From positions 1-64,000 of the forward strand of contig CAZSNT010000002.1 in the NCBI GenBank assembly GCA_964607765.1: 64,000 nt of DNA, given 5' to 3'. This DNA is from CAZSNT01 sp964607765 (GTDB lineage: Bacteria > Verrucomicrobiota > Lentisphaeria > Oligosphaerales > JABHEG01). How positions within the stretch are numbered: the first letter of the stretch is position 1; each line of letters begins with the position of its first letter. A model generated the notes under the pieces. The model saw only the letters and a program-made list of their open reading frames with translations, did no database searches and was not told where the DNA came from. Both the position numbers and the translations under genes were made by a program. Positions 45,201 to 53,087 of this stretch are shown here, in pieces.

Positions 45201-47537
45201 GAAGCCCTCGGGATGGACGAGGACGCCATGTTCAGGCGCCTGGCTGAGATCGAGAAGGAGTACGAGCCCATCCGCAAGGCCATAGCGGTCAGGGGGAAGC
45301 TGCGCGAGTTCTGGGCGTCGCTTACAAACTGGGACGTGAGCCGAGCCACAAAGACTCTGGATGATCTCAAGAAGCTGCACGCAACGTTCGCGGGTCTGGG
45401 AGAGGGCAGGCAGCTGGCCACTGATGTCAGCAACTTGAGCAAGATCGTTGACCTGCCAGAGCACTCTGTTGCGCTCCGCAAGATCGCTGTGGAGGACGAC
45501 TATGCGGTGATGCGGCAGCACTGGGCGCCTCCTCCGGGGTTCTTCGGCGCGGCCGCTCGGATCGCTTCGATAGCTGACAACATCACGGCTGCGTTGGGCG
45601 AAGAGGAAGGCGCCATGTTCCAGGCGCTGGACGAGATAGTCAAGACGTATCCGCCCATGAGTAACGCCCTGAAAGCGCGACGACACCTGAGTGGGTACTG
45701 GCACGCTCTCGGTAAGTGGGACGCAGAGACGGCGAAGTCAGCGCTCAACGAATTGTTGAGACTGAACCCAGTGTTTGTGGGCAAGGAGAAGGCCGGAGAA
45801 TTGGCAAGCGCAGTAGGCAAGTTGGGGGCCATCGACGACCTGCCCGCCCACAGTGAAGAGCTCCGCAGACTCACAGCGGATTCCGACTACCAGAAGCTGA
45901 CGCCAACCACGAGTGCGGAGGGATTCCTGTCTAACTGCTCGAAGGTTGCCGGGGGTATCGACACTGCTCTCAGAGCTGACGCCGGCACACTGCCGGGCCT
46001 GCTGGATGGTCTGGTTGAGACGTATCCCCCATCACAGAAAGCCGTTGCGTCCCGTCGGGTTTTGAGTGGCTACTGGACTGCCCTTCGGCAGTGGGATGCA
46101 GATGCCGCCAAAGACGCTCTGGCTGACTTCCGGAAACGAAACCCACGCCTTGCCAGTGTGTCGGATGACGCCGCCAAACTGCTTGCGGAAGTCAATACGC
46201 TCAACACGATCGGCGACCTGCCGGGGCACGCTAAGAAGCTGCGAGAGTTCTCGCTGGCCTCCTATCCGCAGTTGCAGCATCAGGGCGCACCCCCTACAGA
46301 CTTCATTGCGCAGTTTGGCGCACAGGCCGATGCCGTCGATGCCGCGCTCAAGGTCGAAGGGCCAACGATGTTCGATGAGCTGGGGAAGCTGATCAAAGCT
46401 TACCCGCTGGCGAGATCGGCTGCGACAACCTTGATGAACAGCTGGTGCTTTGTGTCCTGGGATTGGGACGACGACGTCTCCGACGCCCAGAAGGCGCTGG
46501 ATCAGTTGAGCGTTGTGCTGAGCTCCGCAGGGCCTGGCTCTGTGCCCAATGCCAATCCGGCACGCGGCGCCCAGGTCAGGCTGGGAACGGGACGCGGGTA
46601 CCGTCTCGCTGTGTCCGCTTCGGAACGCGAGCCCTACTCGAGGGAGTTCACGCCTCGATCTGGGCAGCGGTTCCTGCCTCTGTCTGTACCGGCACTGCAG
46701 CCGCGGCTGGGGCCGCCGCCGGAGGAGTTGCAGCGTCAGAGCAGGCAAGCCGACCGCGACATCATGGCAGCCATTGACGCGGTCTTTGTGCATGATCATT
46801 TTCAGGGGGCTGAACTCAAGAGCACGGGCTGGCAGCGGAACGGGCCTCCATTCAAACCAGCTTCCTGGCGTTCGCCAACGCTGCCGAACGGGATCACGGA
46901 CACTGCCGCGGCCACTCTTGAGAAGACCATCGGCAGGGAACAGGTCACGTGGCTTCAGGCTTTCAACGCTCCCTTGGGAAGGGCTGCAGCAAGTGAGCTC
47001 GTCCGCAAGCTGGAGAGTCTACGGTTTCCGGACACAGATGCGGGGAAGGCAGCCCGGCTTCGGTGTGCCTACGCGCTCTGCGTCCTGAAGTGGTCGGGCC
47101 CGGACCTCATTCCCGAAGCCAACGCCTACGCTTTCGAGACAATGGAAGGCTGTCTGGATCGCCTGCCGCAGACGATGCGGATGTCCGAGCTCGAAGCCGC
47201 GTTGGGCAACCACCCGCCATTGCTTCGCTTTGTGATGTATTGTAACCTCCGAGAAAGGAGCGTTTGGCGCGATCACGAATACCGGCTGCTGCTGCTCTCG
47301 GCGATGGACAGGGACCCGGGCTTCGATCTGTCCGGTCTGGACCGGAAGGTCCTGGATCTGGCAAGAAGGAAACTCACACGGTCGGGTGAGAGTGCGATCA
47401 CGTCGGAGGCCATATACCTTCGGCTGCGTGGCGTCACCCGTGATCTCACTCCGTTCGAGAGGGCGGTGATGGAGTATTACGGCAGACAGAGAACGGCGAC
47501 CGAGGTGGCGCGGACCGGCGGAGGCGGTGGTGTATGA
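39258..47537 (+). CDS. Giant membrane Ser/Thr kinase with three intact kinase domains, one pseudokinase and five C-terminal repeats
   Basis: 2759 residues. Kinase 1 (about 25-320) has IGAGAFGTVY, VHRDIKPSN, LDFGIA and IAPER. Kinase 2 (about 328-615) has VAIKILAD, VHRDVKPDN, IDFGIA and IAPDF. Region 640-850 keeps the layout but has LWHGNIGRET in the catalytic loop and no DFG, so it is a pseudokinase. Kinase 4 (about 880-1165) has LDAGGCGKVW, IHRDLKPGN, LDFGIA and MAPER. A membrane segment lies near 1235-1255. From about 1765 to 2392 are five repeats of about 125 residues, each with YWxALxxWD, LPxHS, PPxFF and TYPP-like motifs. Kinases are cytoplasmic and the repeats probably periplasmic. Coupled by ATGA overlaps to the phosphatase before and the next gene after. 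Confidence 0.9.
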   Translation: MSSQSTAEIPPPPANMPSWSDGIHAVQALERIGAGAFGTVYRAELRSDVVAKSGAALPAGTVVAAKRLALAPNQTEEQLRRLVERDNLLFRFDHPNIVRAYCSFEFQGTDDLPLYILIMEWLDGADGKHIMETYGRLPEDEAVHVMLACARALEHAVQHGVVHRDIKPSNIFRLSDGVTKVLDFGIACTTEGTSTGSGIAGTTGYIAPERYNDPELASGDELADIFSFGVTFYELLTGEMPYWIPGETDEQKAVFASKVWAPNYTERAIPFAHEVFRSRPALRDVVETCLRCDRAKRFDSFADLVTALEECQDSVGSTGDTRANRGRVLGDYRLLERIDVPSKYGHVWIGEPLAAQSDAEARVAIKILADSFCEQRFVDRFRKEAEALEGLDGCPWIVDCLGYLETTNALGEPRYAIVQEYLPHGNLGERLAKRPHGLAPDEAIGVFRCVAEALAYAHDRGLVHRDVKPDNIVPIGSTEAKLIDFGIAHDAGGSRCSEAGLKGTLDYIAPDFLTEGRGFHGDAKSDAYSFGVCFYQALTGQLPYESLWEFGNPQEELRSRALQSSASAIDWSPGVFSNWPELQAICAACLELDRAKRPGRMDEIAQTLGDLLDSLMAVTEFDLVTVGSDGDGRITLGLDSASPPAFRGMLLATEDEFERARLLYRRRRDLGAMIETPLRIMKHGAEPAIAVFGLTSPGAPLASTLTPGDGYWQYAHVVRLLRDTVACLHALHASGLWHGNIGRETVCWCEGTGPCLTQPTFAGSDSPAACQDRDVSDLAALLLRCLCPTTVDVEGLRDCTRRTGVDARFAPPADLTVGETLFACVPEAARILLLMHDRRLTAARASHRLAALCSRPYCGRVVGRFSQSLLGDEAEKRAGYEFLRELDAGGCGKVWEVSRLSDGKAFALKSRHDSHSEKRFRREIEFLKGLGACPSIVQFEDAFVEEDSDGMVRTYLVMERLSGQSLKDLIQAKRQRESTAPVRDILHLFHYYLLALDYCHNRGIIHRDLKPGNLFVEDASDGGIGKLLDFGIARDDRGSTTIADIPGTVEYMAPERWLPSEFGLPRKFRGDPRSDLFELGVCLYESLTGESPFGVPLPASGGDNITFHDAVRERVAGLKQGGVDWFDHTGWPTQLIDFLCGFLHPQPEHRFASAAQARHAIDQLLEQWEELPDAAVRAVDGSLPEMLLPDAAEQASAGKEARSGTNVVVPPTPEYIRTHHEREKRWQTGRRRRKAVPYAAVWLVLLVAGCAWGWHNRGRLSDWFARQSHATGWSACQALTGIEAELRNAEELTTVEYYINRIHRERPSPQEALKWLARRYDEHAQDLTRGLIPNRLERIIQKAPDMVEAGRCIQLADRLWQEEAWRWLGFSEEHTSYLAAVAESRLLTLAALQQSKPGEIITLHDSFFRGLYGPKSDPQEWDVVRFARFEEKTWDAIVKAHANPDLLARLKVAELESAYARIKSRDRGMRATAALNLGARMANVADGVSEEPLMSALGKLTALHTDIINARDEAYIKAADADRYIQAIVGEVKGNGGYVLDVLNEGGFPEFDQLANFEKELAALSADVPSASDAAKWPLWAEKLSDTASGISSLALGRWSTEMQKYSDVLPSENRWVKGKAEEVLRKQFQPDGTFARTLKTVADLGELKKDLDLREFAKYRALVSLEKSLAASPDCHWFGELMRKEVYPELDALAQAALAEAWTGWRRLEFEPRLTPDSIAGMFRGYDLKAATPDEPGAERGPSVPEGLRDYVGAYKQKDTMLEHLTQYWASLQAWTVPEATKRLAEFEKLNDRFVALSQAQELCSDFGKLAALSTLPAHSAALRKIVADRYGELPQLGRMPARFFDLPAGTAASVDAALAKSGKEMFTDVEKLVDSYPPAKTAVTARLSAEYWAALGGWDTSLAQTAREGVKRLDGDATGLVRAEAFATDVASLAAIAVLPEHSKTLKGLFPGLNDGLRQFGRPPPDFFDRFPNIAASIDEALGMDEDAMFRRLAEIEKEYEPIRKAIAVRGKLREFWASLTNWDVSRATKTLDDLKKLHATFAGLGEGRQLATDVSNLSKIVDLPEHSVALRKIAVEDDYAVMRQHWAPPPGFFGAAARIASIADNITAALGEEEGAMFQALDEIVKTYPPMSNALKARRHLSGYWHALGKWDAETAKSALNELLRLNPVFVGKEKAGELASAVGKLGAIDDLPAHSEELRRLTADSDYQKLTPTTSAEGFLSNCSKVAGGIDTALRADAGTLPGLLDGLVETYPPSQKAVASRRVLSGYWTALRQWDADAAKDALADFRKRNPRLASVSDDAAKLLAEVNTLNTIGDLPGHAKKLREFSLASYPQLQHQGAPPTDFIAQFGAQADAVDAALKVEGPTMFDELGKLIKAYPLARSAATTLMNSWCFVSWDWDDDVSDAQKALDQLSVVLSSAGPGSVPNANPARGAQVRLGTGRGYRLAVSASEREPYSREFTPRSGQRFLPLSVPALQPRLGPPPEELQRQSRQADRDIMAAIDAVFVHDHFQGAELKSTGWQRNGPPFKPASWRSPTLPNGITDTAAATLEKTIGREQVTWLQAFNAPLGRAAASELVRKLESLRFPDTDAGKAARLRCAYALCVLKWSGPDLIPEANAYAFETMEGCLDRLPQTMRMSELEAALGNHPPLLRFVMYCNLRERSVWRDHEYRLLLLSAMDRDPGFDLSGLDRKVLDLARRKLTRSGESAITSEAIYLRLRGVTRDLTPFERAVMEYYGRQRTATEVARTGGGGGV

Positions 47538-48331
47538 AACAAGAGCTGGCGAATTCCCCTGAATTGGCTGGCGCAACCGAGACCAGAGCTCGCGCTGAGG
47601 GAGCGTGTACCGTCACATGCCAGTCGTTCCGGGAAGGCTGTGTCGGGTGCTGCGTGAACATGCGCTGGAGCGACCAGGAGATTCGGCGCTTCCTGACGGA
47701 GAATACGGTGGCAGCCAAAGGTGTTCTGATCGGCAAGTCACGGCCCCGGTTCGGCAATCTGCTGCGCCTGCATCTCAGACGTGGCGGCTTGCTGGATTTT
47801 CTGTGGACTTGGGTTTTCGGTGTCTGCACATGTGGGTTCGGCTCATGGCTGTGGTCACGGCGTCGTGGCAGTTGCCCGTTCGCCGGTTTCCTCGACGACG
47901 CGCAGACAAAGGCTGGTTGCTTGATACACCCGGCGCGCTACGGCTACCCGGACCTGCGGCGACACGCATTCCCCGCGGTGCCGCTCGTTGTCTGTAACAC
48001 GGCTTTGGAGTGCCCTTCGTGGCCGACAGCAGACGAGGAGGCTCTGGCGGCCGGAATCGTGCGGGCATCCAGGCGCAACGGTCGGATCCTGCAGCGCAGT
48101 CGCACGCTGTGGAATGAGTGGTGTATCAGCATGTGTTGCCTGCTCGACCGGTTCCGTAGGTCCGAGCGTGGCGACGCGATCATCGAATACGTGATGATCA
48201 CGGCGATCATCACAGTGGGTGTGGCTATGATCATGGCACCACGACCCGGCACGGACGTGGCCAACATGTACGACTTGGTCCGTAGGGTGTACCGACGGGC
48301 TCTGGTCGTTGTAAGCACGCCGCTTCTCTAG
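47534..48331 (+). CDS. Cysteine-cluster (YkgJ-like) protein ending in a Flp-pilin-like segment
   Basis: 265 residues, start in ATGA overlap with the kinase. The first 170 residues have cysteine groups TCQSFREGCVGCCVNM, CPFAGFLDD and GCLIHPARYGYPDLRRHAF, resembling the CxxCC/YkgJ metal-binding family. Residues 210-235 (GDAIIEYVMITAIITVGVAM) look like the Flp pilin hydrophobic start, normally GxxxxEY after the peptidase site. An internal ATG at 48131 could produce a separate 66-residue pilin, so this may be two overlapping products. Position before the small pilin and prepilin peptidase supports a Tad role. Confidence 0.6.
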   Translation: MKQELANSPELAGATETRARAEGACTVTCQSFREGCVGCCVNMRWSDQEIRRFLTENTVAAKGVLIGKSRPRFGNLLRLHLRRGGLLDFLWTWVFGVCTCGFGSWLWSRRRGSCPFAGFLDDAQTKAGCLIHPARYGYPDLRRHAFPAVPLVVCNTALECPSWPTADEEALAAGIVRASRRNGRILQRSRTLWNEWCISMCCLLDRFRRSERGDAIIEYVMITAIITVGVAMIMAPRPGTDVANMYDLVRRVYRRALVVVSTPLL

Positions 48332-48377
48332 GAATCAGGCAGGTCAGGCAAGAGCAACTGGATAGGAGGACTGAACG

Positions 48378-48635
48378 GTGAATGAGGCCCTACTGAAACT
48401 GCGCGTTGCGAAAGAGAGCGTGAAGTGGCGCGCGAAGGAACGCTGCAAGGAGTTCGTCCACGACCAGGCCGGCGACGTCGGGAAAGTCGTCATGATGGTT
48501 GTGGCAGCAACGGTGGGACTAGCGGCCCTAGTGGCCTTCTGGGGAGATTACGATGAGGGCACAGGGATCGCGGGTGTTCTAGCGAACATTGTGGAGCTGA
48601 TAAAGCCCACGAAAGAGACATCGGAAATAAAGTAG
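48378..48635 (+). CDS. Small Flp-pilin-like membrane protein
   Basis: 85 residues, GTG start with AGGAGGA 7 nt upstream; an ATG at 48382 is out of frame. A basic N-terminus of 30 residues precedes DQAGDVGKVVMMVVAATVGL, a hydrophobic segment after a Gly, similar to a type IVc prepilin but lacking the typical Glu at +5. Lies between the pilin-like fusion and the prepilin peptidase. Probably a minor pilin; sequence support is modest. Confidence 0.6.
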   Translation: MNEALLKLRVAKESVKWRAKERCKEFVHDQAGDVGKVVMMVVAATVGLAALVAFWGDYDEGTGIAGVLANIVELIKPTKETSEIK

Positions 48636-48733
48636 AAGGCATGCTTTCCTCTGTTGTTCGCGGCTGGGGTGCATGCCGGCGGATGAACGCTTGGCAGTGG
48701 TAGCACGGTAGACACTACTCGAGGGAAGCAGCG

Positions 48734-49204
48734 TTGGGGCACTTTATACTTGCCACCGTCCTCGCGGCCATCGCTTCTTGGCATGATTTGCGTCGCCGGA
48801 TCATACCAAACCGGCTAACCGCGACCGGTGTGTTGCTCGGCTTGGGATTGTCGTTGATCCCCGACGGCGTGACCCCTCGCAGCTCGGCGCTTGGGATGTT
48901 TGCGGGTGGTGGGTTGTTCTTGCTCTTCTGGCTGTTTCGAGCAGTCGGGGCGGGAGACGTGAAGCTCGTTGCCGCAGTCGGGGCGCTGGTTGGTTGGCCA
49001 GTCATCTGGGAAGTGATCTTCTTCACTGCCTTGGCTGGCGGACTTGTGGGATTGCTGTACCTGATCTGGACGCCACGGGCGCCGGTTACTGAGAAGGACG
49101 GTGTTGCGGAGGGAACAGAAAGGACTCAGGAACGACGCTTGAAAAAGCGCGTGCCGTATGCCCCCGCAGTCGCACTGGGCGTGCTGCTGGCGTGGGTTCT
49201 CTGA
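48734..49204 (+). CDS. cpaA: Prepilin peptidase, TadV/CpaA type
   Basis: 156 residues. Both aspartates of A24 peptidases are seen: WHDLRRRIIPN and GAGDVKL. About four membrane segments are present, and there is no N-methylase domain, as in TadV. The start is TTG 48734 with GAGGGA about 8 nt upstream; no in-frame ATG or GTG is nearer. It cleaves Flp-type and TadE-type prepilins at the inner membrane. Confidence 0.88.
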   Translation: MGHFILATVLAAIASWHDLRRRIIPNRLTATGVLLGLGLSLIPDGVTPRSSALGMFAGGGLFLLFWLFRAVGAGDVKLVAAVGALVGWPVIWEVIFFTALAGGLVGLLYLIWTPRAPVTEKDGVAEGTERTQERRLKKRVPYAPAVALGVLLAWVL

Positions 49205-49332
49205 TTCCCCGAGTAGACCAACTGGGTCGACGTGTAGCTGAAGCGATCGGGGGGCGTTGCGACGACGGCGGAGCAAGGAGGCGTTCACCAATCCTCGCAG
49301 GTGAACGAGGACGACGTGAGCACATAAAAGGT

Positions 49333-51366
49333 ATGGCTGTAGCAGACGGCAATGAGGGATCCCTGGGACGTCCGGACGGCTCGGTCTTGATCGAGTTCGC
49401 CTTCAGCTTCCCCATGTTGTTGCTTACGTTCATGTTCACGTACCAGATCCTGCAAGTCTACAACTACGACGTGTTGGGTGCCTACGCGGCATACGCAGCC
49501 GCACGCTCGTATTCGGTTTTCCGTAACCATCAGGGCTGGCTGGCTGAGGAGCAACGGACCGGACCGTACTCGGAACGCGTGAAGGCGGCGCGGGCCAAGG
49601 CTGCCGTGATGGCCCGTGATGTGGCGGCCTCGATCATGGCCCCATACACCGTGTCGTACGGGGCGTTCGACACAGATTGGGCGGGCGAGAGCATGTCTGG
49701 CGACAGTGAGGTAGTGGAAGAACGGACAGGCGTGGCCAGGTACTGGGATCTGATGACGCTGGCAGGCTCCCATGGTTCCCGCCTGGCGTATCGCGCAGCG
49801 TTGGCGCGGATGACACGCAGCGACTCGTCGAGTGACGAGCGTGAGCCGTTCCTGATAACAGAATACGGCCCTGATGGTAAGACCAGCATCGCCGTCGGCC
49901 GGCGCTATGGGGAGTCGGATGTTGCTGGCGTGCTACCAATCACCAGCGACGGCGGCTTCGATCTGCGTTTTCGCCCCGGCTATTACTACTTGGACAACAT
50001 GAAGCAGGGCCCTGAGGAAACGGCATCTGACAAGCCCTGGTGGCAACAGTGGTGGGACGACCTCTGCAACGTGACCAGCAACTTCTGGGACAGCCTGTTC
50101 GGCTCTGAGGACAGCGACGCGACCGCCATGCGGGTTGCGCGTGTGTCCTTCACCTATCGCTATCCTCTGTTCATCAGTTTCATGCGGCACGGTTACCTTC
50201 GTAGGGATCCCAACGTGGACACTTCTCCCATCAGTATCCCAATCTACCAGGCTTGCGCCATGCCGATTGAGCCCTTTATCCCGCAGCCTGAAGATCCTCG
50301 TGACGACACGTATGAGCCCTTGGACACGAGCAATGACGAGGAGCAGCAAAGGCTGCGTGCCCAGAACCGCGCGGTGATGGATGCGCTGGAAGCGCTGCAG
50401 AGGTTCATCATGGCAGAAGCGAGCGCCTGTGGCGACGACGCCCCTCCAGAGGGCGCTGTAGCAATCCTGAAGGCACGGGCTGACCGCCACAGAAGCGCCG
50501 TCGATTGGGGAGACGGCAAGGCTCCTTCCGCCTGGCTTGCTGCCCAGCATCTTGCGACGGCGCACGTGTGGCCTGACGCGCCCAGCTTCGAGGGATACTA
50601 CCTCTGGAATCCCCAGCCTGGCACGTTTGAAGAGTTCCGCAGAGCAAACAGCGTCCCATGCAATCAGGAAGTTGGGGACTGGTGGTCTCCGCCAAAGGAA
50701 CTCCACGATGTACGGCGGATGCTGGAGGACGAGGTCGCGTACCGGACTAAGGTGATCGAGAAGTGGATCGCTGAAGAAATCCGAGTGATCAAGGCGGACC
50801 AAACGACCTTGGCTGCGATCAACCGTGAATACAGCAACCCTACAGGCCGGAGAATCTGCTCCCCCAGGCAGCGCCGCGACAGCTGGCAAGACGAGGACGG
50901 TGATGTGCATTACGGCGAATGGGAGGACGCGGGCAACTACGAGTGCAGGACGGACTTGAACACCGGTCGACTTGCCGCGCTGAGAGGGCAGTTATCCAGT
51001 TACTACGGTGACGCCTTCAAGGCCAGTTTCGTGCCGCAGCGACGGTACCGAGACTCCTTTGGCGGCTGGCGGTATGGGGGCCGCAAGGAACGGTACAAGA
51101 AGGTCCGCAAGACGGGCAACAACGAGTACGCCAGCGATCGGAGCAATCTGCGTGTTCACCTGCGGGAAAAGCTGGGCGTCTGGCAGGCCAGGAAGGCGAC
51201 TGAGGAGGGCATAAAGACTCGTGACAACTGCTTGCTGAAGACTTTCGAAAGACACATCAGCACGATCGGAGAGGCGCTCGAGCACTACTACGCGCTCCAG
51301 GCAGAGCTTCGTCAGAAGAAGAAGAGCAAGATCACGGCTTCCCGCGAGGCCCTGGAGAAGATCTGA
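49333..51366 (+). CDS. Large TadE-like pseudopilin
   Basis: 677 residues from ATG 49333; the frame is open to GTG 49192 inside the peptidase gene. The TadE signature is GSVLIEFAFSFPMLLLTF near residues 15-32, followed by a YAAYAAARS stretch. The rest, rich in Arg, Glu and Trp, is far longer than ordinary TadE (about 150-200 residues) and ends in a charged coiled-coil region. It would be inserted in the inner membrane and processed by the peptidase upstream. Several Cys pairs (near 530 and 555) may form disulfides outside the cytoplasm. Confidence 0.75.
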   Translation: MAVADGNEGSLGRPDGSVLIEFAFSFPMLLLTFMFTYQILQVYNYDVLGAYAAYAAARSYSVFRNHQGWLAEEQRTGPYSERVKAARAKAAVMARDVAASIMAPYTVSYGAFDTDWAGESMSGDSEVVEERTGVARYWDLMTLAGSHGSRLAYRAALARMTRSDSSSDEREPFLITEYGPDGKTSIAVGRRYGESDVAGVLPITSDGGFDLRFRPGYYYLDNMKQGPEETASDKPWWQQWWDDLCNVTSNFWDSLFGSEDSDATAMRVARVSFTYRYPLFISFMRHGYLRRDPNVDTSPISIPIYQACAMPIEPFIPQPEDPRDDTYEPLDTSNDEEQQRLRAQNRAVMDALEALQRFIMAEASACGDDAPPEGAVAILKARADRHRSAVDWGDGKAPSAWLAAQHLATAHVWPDAPSFEGYYLWNPQPGTFEEFRRANSVPCNQEVGDWWSPPKELHDVRRMLEDEVAYRTKVIEKWIAEEIRVIKADQTTLAAINREYSNPTGRRICSPRQRRDSWQDEDGDVHYGEWEDAGNYECRTDLNTGRLAALRGQLSSYYGDAFKASFVPQRRYRDSFGGWRYGGRKERYKKVRKTGNNEYASDRSNLRVHLREKLGVWQARKATEEGIKTRDNCLLKTFERHISTIGEALEHYYALQAELRQKKKSKITASREALEKI

Positions 51367-51373
51367 CCATCAG

Positions 51374-53083
51374 ATGAGATTGCGGCAGCACATTTTGACG
51401 CGCATCAGGCAACTGGGCCAGGAACAGGACGGGAATATGGTCGTCATGTCGGCGATTTTCGTCATGTTCCTGGTTGTTTCACTGACTGTCACGATCAACC
51501 TCGGCGAAGCCGTACAGAACAAGATCAAGGCTCAAAACGCTGTGGATGCAGCGGCCCTCACTGGTGTCATCTGGCAGGTCCGGGGCAACCACTTCATCCA
51601 AGACCTGAACAACATGGTCTATTACTCTGATACAGCAGCATTCGCCACACTCGGGATGGCAGCTGTCTGTAGCGCTTGTACAGGCATCCCGGTGGTGGGC
51701 CAAGCACTGAACGTGGCGGGCGCTATCTCCCTGGGGCTTTCCGTGGTCTGTCACTTCACGAGCCATTGCATCCTGATCCCGTTCCGTGATGTGGCGCAGT
51801 GCCTCTTTCCCGTAGTGTGCTACGTGGCCGCTGGCGAGATGGCGGGGGCAAATGGCGCGAGTTCTGTTGGTGGCGTGGGTGTCTACCTCGATCGTCTCAG
51901 CCGTGAGATCCTCCAGCGGGTCGCGGAAAACGCGAGTGATGCGGTGCCCGGCACGGGATTTGACCGGGTTGGAATGAGTAGCTTGAGCGACTTCACTGGA
52001 GAAGCCAACCCCTTCCTGCGACCGGACGAGGGAGTCCTAGCTGGGCTGGCCGACCTGCCCCTGCATACGGTTGGAATTGAGGCTACACTCCGCCCTGAGA
52101 AGGATATTTCGGCAATGCTCCAGAAGTTGCCCATGACCTTGCATCTCCAGAAGCGCTACTGCAATGGGTTGGCGGAGGCTGTCATCGGGACGGCGGGGAG
52201 TGCTGTTGACGCGGGAGTGGGGGCAGTGGTCAACCCCGTGAAGAACTCGCTGGACACCGCTCCCGATCCGGCGGAGTTTCTCGTGGGGGTCGACTCTATT
52301 TCCTTCCTTTCTCCTGGAGCGGCAACGCCCACACATGCCGATTCCGCGTTTGCCGGAAACGTCGAGTATTACGTTCGCGAGACATGGCGAGCGGAGAAAG
52401 ACGAGCTGACTGGAGAGATTACGGAAGACGTCACGGAAGAAGCAACAGCTGTCGGAGACAAGATGAAGAAGGAGATCCGGGTCAAGACCGAGGAACTAGT
52501 GGACAAACTGACTGAGAAGGCTGGCAAGGAGTTCCTCGGTGCGCTGGATATGGTGCCGCCGTTGAAGATTGGTGACGTCGTCGTCAAGTCTCTGCTCAAG
52601 GTTTGTGTGGCTCTGCCCGTGTCCTATCCGATCGCTCGCGGGTACTACACCCAAGTTGCCCCGAGAGTCAGCGGAGTGCTGGGAATGGTCGAATCGGCGC
52701 TGAGCGGGAAGGAGCCGGAGTCAGACTCAACCGACGGCCCGATCTGGAACCACCCGTATTACGAGACCGTTGACGGGAAGGGGAAGGCAATACAGACGTC
52801 GATGCACCTGCTGCCGATTACTACGTGGATGGTGATGCTCCGGGACGAGGCGGGCCAAAGGCAACGCACGGCCATCTGGGAGCGTATGGGGGGGCTCGGA
52901 GTGCCGACGGGAGGAACACCGGCATACGGCGAGTTGGGCGTGATGGCTCTCGCGTCTGCTCAGGCGTGCATCCAGCCCGTGGTAATGCTGCGCCCGGCCG
53001 GGCTGAGTGGCTCAGTTCAGTTGACGCCTGTGAAACTGTTCGACGAGGAACCGAATATGCTGGATTACGGGATCTGCCATTGA
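51374..53083 (+). CDS. TadG-like pilus assembly protein
   Basis: 569 residues. The N-terminal Tad motif is DGNMVVMSAIFVMFLVVSLT, then NKIKAQNAVDAAALTG, the Putative Flp pilus-assembly TadE/G-like signature (QxAVDAAALAG). A second hydrophobic part (about 93-120) with several Cys follows. The C-terminal 400 residues are unrecognised and extracytoplasmic. It starts 8 bp after the previous stop and ends 4 bp before the next start. Confidence 0.8.
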   Translation: MRLRQHILTRIRQLGQEQDGNMVVMSAIFVMFLVVSLTVTINLGEAVQNKIKAQNAVDAAALTGVIWQVRGNHFIQDLNNMVYYSDTAAFATLGMAAVCSACTGIPVVGQALNVAGAISLGLSVVCHFTSHCILIPFRDVAQCLFPVVCYVAAGEMAGANGASSVGGVGVYLDRLSREILQRVAENASDAVPGTGFDRVGMSSLSDFTGEANPFLRPDEGVLAGLADLPLHTVGIEATLRPEKDISAMLQKLPMTLHLQKRYCNGLAEAVIGTAGSAVDAGVGAVVNPVKNSLDTAPDPAEFLVGVDSISFLSPGAATPTHADSAFAGNVEYYVRETWRAEKDELTGEITEDVTEEATAVGDKMKKEIRVKTEELVDKLTEKAGKEFLGALDMVPPLKIGDVVVKSLLKVCVALPVSYPIARGYYTQVAPRVSGVLGMVESALSGKEPESDSTDGPIWNHPYYETVDGKGKAIQTSMHLLPITTWMVMLRDEAGQRQRTAIWERMGGLGVPTGGTPAYGELGVMALASAQACIQPVVMLRPAGLSGSVQLTPVKLFDEEPNMLDYGICH

Positions 53084-53087
53084 TGCC

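Noticed and set aside
49192..49332. N-terminal extension of the TadE-like gene from GTG 49192
   Set aside because: Overlaps the peptidase end, has basic low-complexity sequence, and would put 47 residues before the short TadE leader.
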